Origin: Tritrichomonas foetus
Taxonomy: Eukaryota > Parabasalia > Tritrichomonadida > Tritrichomonadidae
Length of the DNA stretch: 64,000 nucleotides
Direction: 5' to 3'
Assembly (NCBI GenBank): GCA_001839685.1
Contig: MLAK01000738.1
Span: 62,001-126,000 of the forward strand
The notes under the pieces are model-generated. The model was not told where the DNA came from. It did no database searches and worked only from the letters and a program-made list of their open reading frames with translations. Below, one piece after another: positions 28,120 through 37,700 of this stretch. The translations under genes were made by a program, and so were the position numbers. Position 1 is the stretch's first letter; every line of letters starts with the position of its first letter.

Positions 28120-31100
28120 ATGCAATCAGATTTATCAATTTCGCTCAATTCAATTTTTTCCGAAAGAGAAGAAGGGTTTCTCCACTCACTTCAGCAAGCT
28201 TTGTCGGCCGCAACCACTGATAAATACATTCGTCAAATGTTTGATGATAAATTGTCAGCGAATTACGTTCCTGATCGAATTTGTGAACTCATTAAGTTTT
28301 TTCTGAACGACGAACGCGAATTATTTGTTGAAGAGCTGCTTCGCAGATTAAAAGCATTAGAGGCTTGCTTAGGATCAGAGAGGATTAAACAGCTCGAAGA
28401 AATTGGTCAAAGACTGATGGAAGTTTCACAAACGCAGGCACAAAAAGAAGCCGAATACCGAAAATGTGTTCAAATTTTAAATGATCAGATTGGCAATTTT
28501 CAAGAAAATATTGGAGATGAACTTAAAATTATGAAAACTAATGTTTCTTCATTATCTAATTCAACCAAATCTATTTTCAATACACTTCAAAAGTTTAAGT
28601 TGTCGTTAAGTTCAGATTTCCAAGATTTTAAAAAGCAAAGTCGAAAATTGGTCAAAAATTTATCAAACACAAATGAAAAAGTGAATGATCAAATGAAAAA
28701 AATAAAGTCTGATAATTCGAATTTAATGAGACAAGTTAACCAATTAAAAGAGGCACTTGATGAATTAAGAATCTCAAAAGATAATGCATTAAGAGCACAG
28801 GCTGAACAGTTTTACTCAGATATTTCGAAATTGAAAGAAGATTTTAATAATCAAAGAATGGAAGATTTAGAATTAAATAAACAAACAGAAAATCAAATGA
28901 ATCAAATGAGGGAAACATTAAGAAATAAATTTGCAGATAAAATTCAAAAAATTCAACAAGAAGCAGAAAATGCAATTAAAGAGATGAATGTTGCACATGA
29001 CAATGATGTAACAGCACTGCAGAAGAAAGTGAATCGATTAAATGCAAAAAATAATATGCTAAAAGATGAGCTTTCTCAATCACTAAATTCCATAAATTCT
29101 CTTAAAAATGGCCAAGATGTTCAAATACGAAAACTTCAAAATAAAATTCTAAAATTATCTGAACAAAATGAAAAAAACGAAGCAGATTTATCTCGTAAAC
29201 AGGAAAAAATAAAAAAAACTCAACAAGAAAACGATAAACTCAATAATGAAATTCAAATCATTAATCAAAAATTACTTGAAAATGATCGAATGCTTCAAGA
29301 TGCAGCAAAAAATTTAATGCAAAAACAAAATGAAGTTGATCATAATGTTTTCGAAAAAAGTAAATTAATAGCAAGTAAAAATGAAATTAGTCAATCTTTA
29401 TCAAATATGAATGATGAATTAAGAAATAAAGATAAAGAGTTATCTCAAATTCAAGATAAATTGGATGAAGTTAATAAGGAAAAACAGTCAGTTATTAAAG
29501 AAAAAGAGGATATTCAATCTGAACTGAATAATCTCATCAAAAAAGCAAAGAAAAAAGATGAAACAATTGATCAACTTTCTGAAAAAGTAAAAGAAATTCC
29601 AAAATTACAAGATGAAATCGACGATCTAAAAGGAAAAAATGGGAAACTAGAAGAAACTAAAAATGAAAATTCTGAAAACAGACAAACGATTGAAAAACTA
29701 CAAAATCAGAATAAGAAATTGCAAGCTTCTGTAAATAAACTTCAAAATCAAATAAAAGACAAAGATTTTGAACTTGAATCCAAGCAAAATGCAATAGATT
29801 CTTTCGAAAAAGAGAATAATGAACAAACAGATTTGAATACGAAATTACAAACTTCTTTAATGCAAACTAAAGATCAAATTCGGCAAAAAGATAAAGAACT
29901 CAATATGCTTAAGCAAGCAATTGAAGAACAACAGTCAATGACTCAAAGACAGTTGTTTGATTTGGAAAGTATGCAAGCTCAAGTATCGCAAATTCCAACA
30001 TTGCAAAATGAAAAGCAAGATGCAATTATGAAAGCTAATTTATTGGAAAGGCAGAATCACGAATTAAAGTCGAAAATTAATGAATTGCAAATTACCATAC
30101 AACAAGTTAGACAACAGTTACATCAAATTAAAGCTATTGCTCAAGCTGGGCCAAGTAAAGAAGAGCTTTCTAGACAAATTCAAAGTTTATTGAAAGAGAA
30201 CTCCACATTAAAGGTGAAAAATAAAAATTTATTAGGTCAATTACAGTCTTGTCAAGATGAGTTATCCTCGACCAAACACCATTTTGATACTACGACCTCT
30301 CAATTTAGAGAAAAAACGCGAAAACTAAATGAATTACAAAATAAACTAAATTCTTCACAAGAAATTGTCAATGATTCTAAATTAAAAATTGAAGATTTGA
30401 CAGAAAAATGTTCAGAATATGAATCTTCCCTTAAGATTTTGGCGAAAAAATATCAGCAAAAAGATAAATTGATTGGATCCCAGAAAAAATCACAAAATGA
30501 GCTTCGTCGTAAACTTCAAGCATCAGAAGAAAATAACCAAAAATTGAGTTCGTCTTTATCGAATGTAAATAATGAATTACTTAGTTTAAGAGAAGAGTTG
30601 AGAAATAAAAATAATGAAAATGTACAATTAAAAGAAAGCTTAGAGAATAATTCTATGACAGCCAGAGAACTTACTTCTACTCAAAGGTCATTGAATGATA
30701 AAATTTCTCTATTGAACAATTGTGAAGAAAGAAATGCAGCATTACTCAGAGATATTGAAAAGAAAGAAGCGAAAATTGGCCAACTTTCCGATACTTTAAT
30801 GGAAAAAGACAAAGAAATTCAAAATTTGAAACAAGCGCAATATACTCAAAAGAAACAAAACGAAACTTTAACAGCACTAACTCAAGATCAACAGCGCCAA
30901 CTTGATGAAGGTCATAGGAATCTAATGAAGATGCAAGAAGAAATTTTACGGGTTCAAAATGAAGCCCTATCAAAGGGAGATTCAATAAAAGCTATTGAAG
31001 TTGATCACAATAGAGAGGCGGAAGGTCGAAAGCAAATTCAAGCATTAATCAATGAGGACAGAGAAAAATATCGTGAAAGAATAACTAAACTTCAAGATGA

Positions 31101-34100
31101 CAATTCTTCTTTATTAGTCGAAAAAGCAGAATTAGAACATAAAATTAATCAAATCAAATTTGAAAATCAAACACTCTCCCAGCTCTTAGAATCAAAAGAA
31201 AGTGAATTATCTTTTGAAAAAGAACGGGGAAATCAAGATTTATTATCTACAAGAGAAATGACAAGCAAGATTATGGTTGAAAATAAACAACTTAGGCAAA
31301 AGCTTAACGACAAAGAACAATATGATAAACAACTCCTTGCTCAAATCCAAGAGTATATCAAATCTTTAATTAATCTTGATGATATACCTGAATTATCTCG
31401 TAAAATGATGGAAACTCAAGAAGAGCTTCAAGAAATCTGTGACACTTTAAACGTAAAAGATCCCTCAGAAATTCCTGGGGAAATTGACCGAATTAGAGAC
31501 TTAAATAAAGCTCTTAAAGCTAATGAAAACAAGCTTCATTCACTATTTCCAGATAATAATGCTGATGATATTTTTAATTTGATTAGCAATTTGAAAAAAG
31601 AAAACTCAGAACTTCAAGAAATGAAATCACAACTTCAACAACTTACAAAATCTAGTAATATTATCAAAAGTGTTCAATCACTTCTTCTAACTATCAAAGC
31701 GTTTGACAAAAGAGAAACCGAATTAATCCGAATGATACCCAATTATGAATTTGAAAATTTAACTAAAGATATTGCCAAATTGTTAAAAGATAATCAGAAA
31801 CAAAATAATTTATTGGAAGAAATCAAAATTGAATCTGGTTCTAGTTCTATTGACTCAATTCCTTCTATAATTTCTGAGGCAATTAATAAATTGAATTTTT
31901 ATACAAATATTGAGAAAAATTTGAAACAATTGATTCCAATTTCTTCAATGTCAGAAGCCTCTGATTATATTGAAAAAATATTAAAGTCAGATGATGAACT
32001 AGGTCTTGAACTAAGTAAAGCCAATGCATGTATTCCAAGTGAATATGAAGGCGATTTATCATCAAAAATTTCAAATCTTGCAAAAGATAATCTAGAAAAT
32101 AAATCAACAATTAAAAGTATAATAAAAGGTCTTCCCGAACACCTGCAAATGACAAATGATTTATCAGGAACTGTTTCAAAAATTGCCCATGAAAATGAAG
32201 AACTAAAAAGACAACACAAAGATATCTTAAATACTCATTTAAACAATGCACTACAAAATAATCGTGAGCTTCTTAAAGAAAGAAACCAAATTGCCTTAAA
32301 TCTCAATTGTACTGAATCTGATGATCTTCCTGAAAAAACGCTTGAGGTGATCGAAGAAAAAAATAGATTTTTGCAAATGGTCGAAGAAATCGAAGGAATT
32401 TTACCAAAGTCTTCTAAGGGAACTGACATTTTTTCTCGGTTGAAATTTTTATTAAAAGAGTTAGAAAATTCACAGAAAGTCTTGAAAGCTATTCGACATT
32501 CAATTGATTCAGATGATGATCATCTTATTAATAATGTAAACAACTTAGTGAAAAAGTTTGCAGATTCGGAAAATTTATTAAATGAAATAGAAAGTTATTT
32601 CCCACCTAGCCATGAAATTCTCTCTGATAGAGTAAAATATTTAATTGATAACTCAAACGAAATGAATGAACAACTTCAAGCTTTAAAAAATCTTTTCCCT
32701 AAGTCAAATAAAGATCTCCAAAATGATGTCGCAAATCTCCTGAAAGAACATAATCATGTTAATCAAACAATCAAGCAATTAAATGAGATTATCAATGGTG
32801 AAAATAATCATGACAATATAATTGAGAAAGCTAAAGAAATGAAAGAAAAGATTGAAAAAGGTGATCAATTGTTAACGAAAGTAAAGGATATCTTGAATGA
32901 TCCAACACTTGAAAATGACAATGTTCCTCCAAGTTTACAAGCCCTTGTCAAACACATACAAAAGCTTGAAAATAAAATGAAAGAAATTGATGGATTGTTA
33001 CCAAAATCAAAAGGACAAGAAGATGTTGTTACAAAATTAAAACGAGAAAAGAAGAGAAAAGAAGATCTTAAAAAATTACTGGATAATATCATTAATTTAC
33101 TTCCACATTGTTCGACGGAACAAGAAATTGAGAGGAGTCTTTCCGAAATTTTGGAATTTTTGAAGTCACTTTATCATTTAATTTATATTCAAAATATAGA
33201 TAAAATGAAACGAGTTATAAAAACAGATATAAAGACACAAGAAGCAGATTTATTAAGCATTCAATGTATTGAATATGAACAAATTATAGATGATCTTCAG
33301 CATATTTTCGAGGAATTTCAACATAATATCGTGATTCTTTCAGATTTTGATCAAATATTACCTCGAAATAAAGATACTAATATCATTAATCGTTTGAACA
33401 AAGAGCTTCAGAAAAAGAAACAACAAGAAGATTTATTGAACGAAATTCAAAAAGCATTATCACAACGAAATCATCATACTACCGATATATTATCATGCCT
33501 TCAAGAAGAACTGGCTTTATCAAATGACCTTCAAGACATTGTAGAAACACTACATTCAATTTTACCTCAGAATCATGATGATAGAAATCGGTTCGAAGAT
33601 GATTTTGATGCAGAAAAGCGTGAATTCAATCGAAGTATTATTCCAAAAGTCCAACAAGAAATCGATATGAAAAATTCCTTCCAGAAGAAGATTTTGGAAA
33701 TAGAGAATCTTCTTCCTAAAAGTAAAGATGATAATCTTTCAAACCGTCTCAAGAAAGAACTTGATAAGAAAGAACAACTTCAGAAACAACTTGATGATTT
33801 ATCATCACGTTTTGATCATTGTAAAACATTTGATGATCTTTCTTCACACATTTCTGAACTTCTAAGAAATAATTCCAATTTGAAAAATATTTTATATCAG
33901 ATAGATGGTTTGTTTAGTGAAGTTCAGAATAAAGTAATTAATGACTATGACGAAGAAGATGAAAAAGAAAAAGACGACTTTTCTTATCTTATTCAAATAA
34001 TTGGTCAGTATATTGATAATACAAATTCTCTCAAAAGAAAACTCGAAGAAATTGAATCACTCCTACCAAAATATAAAAACCAAGGTGATTTGGTTTCAAG

Positions 34101-34743
34101 ACTCAAAGATGAATTCAATAAAAAAGAAAAAGTTCAACAGCTTGCAGGAAAACTTCAAAATATCATTCCAGGTGTTAAAACTCCAGAAGAACTCGCTAAA
34201 AAAGTCCAGAAAATCCTCCAAGAAAAAGAAATTCAAAAAACTATTATTGAACAATTAAATGATATCCTTCCAGAACTCAGCGAAAATAGAACTTCAAACT
34301 ATGATGAAGAGGAAGATGATAATCAAATGATTGAAATTGGTCATAATTTGCCAAAACGAAGTCAAGATATTATGAATAAGTATAATCAAATGAAAACTTT
34401 ATTAGACGCAATAAATAATTTACTACCTCAAAATAATAAAAATGATTTAATTACTAAGCTTAAAAAAGAATTAAAGAATAAAGATAGGGTTCAACAACAA
34501 ATGGAGAAATTGAATAACTTATTAGATAGTACTTCCGGTAATGGTGCAGATCTTTCGTCGAAATTAAAAGATTTAATTCAAGAAAATGAAGAAATGAAGC
34601 AACAGCTTGATGAACTTGATTCTACTTTACCTCAAACCAATGAGGATGACGATCTTTTAACTCGTATTAAGAAACTAATAAAATCGAAAGAAAATCAAGA
34701 CTCATTGGTTACTGAAATTGAATCTACTTTACCNCTCGATTAA
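28120..34743 (+). CDS. Giant coiled-coil protein, N-terminal part (same gene as 34737-40211)
   Basis: The frame runs 2207 codons from ATG and ends at a stop created just after an ambiguous base (N at 34734). That stop is probably an assembly artefact. Residues 1-110 are globular-helical (SIFSEREEGFLHSLQQAL ... ELIKFFLNDERELFVEELLRRL). Residues ~110-1080 are classic continuous coiled coil. From ~1090 on, the coil is broken into units with a recurring 'hhPxS' hinge (for example EIEGILPKSSK, EIDGLLPKSKGQ, EIENLLPKSKDD, EIESLLPKYKNQ) followed by a Lys/Glu helix such as RLKKELDKKEQLQKQL. No motor or kinase domain is visible. A scaffold of cytoskeleton or basal body is plausible but unproven. Confidence 0.85.
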   Translation: MQSDLSISLNSIFSEREEGFLHSLQQALSAATTDKYIRQMFDDKLSANYVPDRICELIKFFLNDERELFVEELLRRLKALEACLGSERIKQLEEIGQRLMEVSQTQAQKEAEYRKCVQILNDQIGNFQENIGDELKIMKTNVSSLSNSTKSIFNTLQKFKLSLSSDFQDFKKQSRKLVKNLSNTNEKVNDQMKKIKSDNSNLMRQVNQLKEALDELRISKDNALRAQAEQFYSDISKLKEDFNNQRMEDLELNKQTENQMNQMRETLRNKFADKIQKIQQEAENAIKEMNVAHDNDVTALQKKVNRLNAKNNMLKDELSQSLNSINSLKNGQDVQIRKLQNKILKLSEQNEKNEADLSRKQEKIKKTQQENDKLNNEIQIINQKLLENDRMLQDAAKNLMQKQNEVDHNVFEKSKLIASKNEISQSLSNMNDELRNKDKELSQIQDKLDEVNKEKQSVIKEKEDIQSELNNLIKKAKKKDETIDQLSEKVKEIPKLQDEIDDLKGKNGKLEETKNENSENRQTIEKLQNQNKKLQASVNKLQNQIKDKDFELESKQNAIDSFEKENNEQTDLNTKLQTSLMQTKDQIRQKDKELNMLKQAIEEQQSMTQRQLFDLESMQAQVSQIPTLQNEKQDAIMKANLLERQNHELKSKINELQITIQQVRQQLHQIKAIAQAGPSKEELSRQIQSLLKENSTLKVKNKNLLGQLQSCQDELSSTKHHFDTTTSQFREKTRKLNELQNKLNSSQEIVNDSKLKIEDLTEKCSEYESSLKILAKKYQQKDKLIGSQKKSQNELRRKLQASEENNQKLSSSLSNVNNELLSLREELRNKNNENVQLKESLENNSMTARELTSTQRSLNDKISLLNNCEERNAALLRDIEKKEAKIGQLSDTLMEKDKEIQNLKQAQYTQKKQNETLTALTQDQQRQLDEGHRNLMKMQEEILRVQNEALSKGDSIKAIEVDHNREAEGRKQIQALINEDREKYRERITKLQDDNSSLLVEKAELEHKINQIKFENQTLSQLLESKESELSFEKERGNQDLLSTREMTSKIMVENKQLRQKLNDKEQYDKQLLAQIQEYIKSLINLDDIPELSRKMMETQEELQEICDTLNVKDPSEIPGEIDRIRDLNKALKANENKLHSLFPDNNADDIFNLISNLKKENSELQEMKSQLQQLTKSSNIIKSVQSLLLTIKAFDKRETELIRMIPNYEFENLTKDIAKLLKDNQKQNNLLEEIKIESGSSSIDSIPSIISEAINKLNFYTNIEKNLKQLIPISSMSEASDYIEKILKSDDELGLELSKANACIPSEYEGDLSSKISNLAKDNLENKSTIKSIIKGLPEHLQMTNDLSGTVSKIAHENEELKRQHKDILNTHLNNALQNNRELLKERNQIALNLNCTESDDLPEKTLEVIEEKNRFLQMVEEIEGILPKSSKGTDIFSRLKFLLKELENSQKVLKAIRHSIDSDDDHLINNVNNLVKKFADSENLLNEIESYFPPSHEILSDRVKYLIDNSNEMNEQLQALKNLFPKSNKDLQNDVANLLKEHNHVNQTIKQLNEIINGENNHDNIIEKAKEMKEKIEKGDQLLTKVKDILNDPTLENDNVPPSLQALVKHIQKLENKMKEIDGLLPKSKGQEDVVTKLKREKKRKEDLKKLLDNIINLLPHCSTEQEIERSLSEILEFLKSLYHLIYIQNIDKMKRVIKTDIKTQEADLLSIQCIEYEQIIDDLQHIFEEFQHNIVILSDFDQILPRNKDTNIINRLNKELQKKKQQEDLLNEIQKALSQRNHHTTDILSCLQEELALSNDLQDIVETLHSILPQNHDDRNRFEDDFDAEKREFNRSIIPKVQQEIDMKNSFQKKILEIENLLPKSKDDNLSNRLKKELDKKEQLQKQLDDLSSRFDHCKTFDDLSSHISELLRNNSNLKNILYQIDGLFSEVQNKVINDYDEEDEKEKDDFSYLIQIIGQYIDNTNSLKRKLEEIESLLPKYKNQGDLVSRLKDEFNKKEKVQQLAGKLQNIIPGVKTPEELAKKVQKILQEKEIQKTIIEQLNDILPELSENRTSNYDEEEDDNQMIEIGHNLPKRSQDIMNKYNQMKTLLDAINNLLPQNNKNDLITKLKKELKNKDRVQQQMEKLNNLLDSTSGNGADLSSKLKDLIQENEEMKQQLDELDSTLPQTNEDDDLLTRIKKLIKSKENQDSLVTEIESTLXLD
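32965..34733 (+). repeat. Internal tandem duplication, copy 1
   Basis: Copy 1 of a duplicated coding segment. 32965-33196 is identical to 35292-35523 and 33621-34733 is identical to 35969-37081 by direct reading. The block between them (33197-33620) is clearly related but diverged. Confidence 0.95.
34734..34734. other. Single N marking a probable collapsed-repeat junction
   Basis: The bases before it (33621-34733) are identical to 35969-37081, and the bases after it (34735-34877) are identical to 38704-38846. The join therefore jumps about 1.6 kb relative to the second copy, and it shifts frame by one. This is a mis-join or closed gap, not a natural stop. Confidence 0.85.
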
Positions 34744-37700
34744 AGCAAGAATTTGATAAGAACAAGAAGAATGAAGAAGAACTTCAACAACTTTATTCAC
34801 ACTTTTCCAATAATGACAACATTTCACATATTTTAGAAGAAATTTCACAATATCGTCATGAAATTGAAGAACTTACTGACATTTTCAAAAATGAAATTCG
34901 ATCTAATCCACAACATTCTCAAGAAGATCTTTCACAAGAAATTTCTCCGATTATTCTTGCTCATCGAATTTTAGCTGATAAAAAAGAAAATGAAAACATC
35001 ATTCAAGAGATTGATTCGATTTTGCCTGACTCAAAATCAACAGATACAACTATTAATAAAGTAAGGAAAGTTCTTGCTCTCAATCAACAGTTAGATAAGA
35101 ATTTTAAAGCCATTCAAGATATGTTCCCTGATGCAAAATCAACACAAGAAATCATTTCAAAAATCCGTGAACTTCAAGAGCTTGGTGATATGTCTAAAGA
35201 TGAGCTCGATGAATTATATAGCATTTTTTCAGATTCTAATGATAGCAATATTAAGGATAATATTGAAAAGCTTGTTAAGAATAAGAAAGAACTTGAAAAT
35301 AAAATGAAAGAAATTGATGGATTGTTACCAAAATCAAAAGGACAAGAAGATGTTGTTACAAAATTAAAACGAGAAAAGAAGAGAAAAGAAGATCTTAAAA
35401 AATTACTGGATAATATCATTAATTTACTTCCACATTGTTCGACGGAACAAGAAATTGAGAGGAGTCTTTCCGAAATTTTGGAATTTTTGAAGTCACTTTA
35501 TCATTTAATTTATATTCAAAATAAAGATCAATTGAAATTAATATCAAAGTACAACATTGAAAATGAGAGTGATTTGAATCTCGAAAATATTAGATATGAA
35601 CATATTATAGATGATCTTCAACAATTTTTCAAAGAATATAAACGAAATATGAATATTCTCTCCGATTTGGATAAATTATTGCCCAAAAATAAAGATCCTA
35701 ATTTAATGAATCGATTAAATAAAGAACTTCAAAAGAAGAAACAACAAGAAGATTTATTAAAAGAAATAGAAAACACCTTACCACAACGAAATCAAAGCAA
35801 TGTTCCTTTGATTACACGGCTGAAAAATGAATTGAATTTATCAAACGACCTTCAAGACATCATAAATAAAATTCATTCAATTTTACCACAATACAAAGAA
35901 AATACCAATCATTTTACTAATACTGAAGATGAATATGAAAGTGATAATGAAAGTATTGAAGATAAGAATGAATTCAATCGAAGTATTATTCCAAAAGTCC
36001 AACAAGAAATCGATATGAAAAATTCCTTCCAGAAGAAGATTTTGGAAATAGAGAATCTTCTTCCTAAAAGTAAAGATGATAATCTTTCAAACCGTCTCAA
36101 GAAAGAACTTGATAAGAAAGAACAACTTCAGAAACAACTTGATGATTTATCATCACGTTTTGATCATTGTAAAACATTTGATGATCTTTCTTCACACATT
36201 TCTGAACTTCTAAGAAATAATTCCAATTTGAAAAATATTTTATATCAGATAGATGGTTTGTTTAGTGAAGTTCAGAATAAAGTAATTAATGACTATGACG
36301 AAGAAGATGAAAAAGAAAAAGACGACTTTTCTTATCTTATTCAAATAATTGGTCAGTATATTGATAATACAAATTCTCTCAAAAGAAAACTCGAAGAAAT
36401 TGAATCACTCCTACCAAAATATAAAAACCAAGGTGATTTGGTTTCAAGACTCAAAGATGAATTCAATAAAAAAGAAAAAGTTCAACAGCTTGCAGGAAAA
36501 CTTCAAAATATCATTCCAGGTGTTAAAACTCCAGAAGAACTCGCTAAAAAAGTCCAGAAAATCCTCCAAGAAAAAGAAATTCAAAAAACTATTATTGAAC
36601 AATTAAATGATATCCTTCCAGAACTCAGCGAAAATAGAACTTCAAACTATGATGAAGAGGAAGATGATAATCAAATGATTGAAATTGGTCATAATTTGCC
36701 AAAACGAAGTCAAGATATTATGAATAAGTATAATCAAATGAAAACTTTATTAGACGCAATAAATAATTTACTACCTCAAAATAATAAAAATGATTTAATT
36801 ACTAAGCTTAAAAAAGAATTAAAGAATAAAGATAGGGTTCAACAACAAATGGAGAAATTGAATAACTTATTAGATAGTACTTCCGGTAATGGTGCAGATC
36901 TTTCGTCGAAATTAAAAGATTTAATTCAAGAAAATGAAGAAATGAAGCAACAGCTTGATGAACTTGATTCTACTTTACCTCAAACCAATGAGGATGACGA
37001 TCTTTTAACTCGTATTAAGAAACTAATAAAATCGAAAGAAAATCAAGACTCATTGGTTACTGAAATTGAATCTACTTTACCAAAATCAAACAATCAACTT
37101 GGCATTGTTTCTCGAATCAAAAATGAATTAAAACAAAAAGAAAAATTGCAACAGCAATTGGATTCTTTGAAATCTATCTTGAATACTCCAAACAATAGTG
37201 ATATCATTAATCAATACAAAGAAATGGCACAAGACAATTCTGATATGAGACGAATTTTGGATGAAGCGAATGGTTTATTAAGTTCACATGATGAAGATAT
37301 CATTCCTAAAATTGAAAAATTGTTAAAACAAAAGGAAGAGCAAGCTCAAACAATTGAAGATATTGAAGGAATTTTACCAAAATCTAAAACTAAAGACAGT
37401 ATTGTTAAGCGCATTCAAAAAGAACTTCAAAAGAAAGATGAATTACATAAACAACTTGAATCAATGAAATCCGTCTTGCCAGGTAACAAATTGTCTGGTG
37501 ATATATCTGACTATCTTAAACAACTATTAGATGAAAATAATTTGTTGAAACAACTAAATGAAGAAATTAATGATATTCTTCCTTCTGGAGATGAAGAAAT
37601 GCTTGCAAAAATCCAAAATATGACACAAGAAAATGAAAATCTTAAAAAACAAGTCAGTGAAATCGATTCTCTTGTTCCAGGTTCACCAAGTCGAGAAAAT

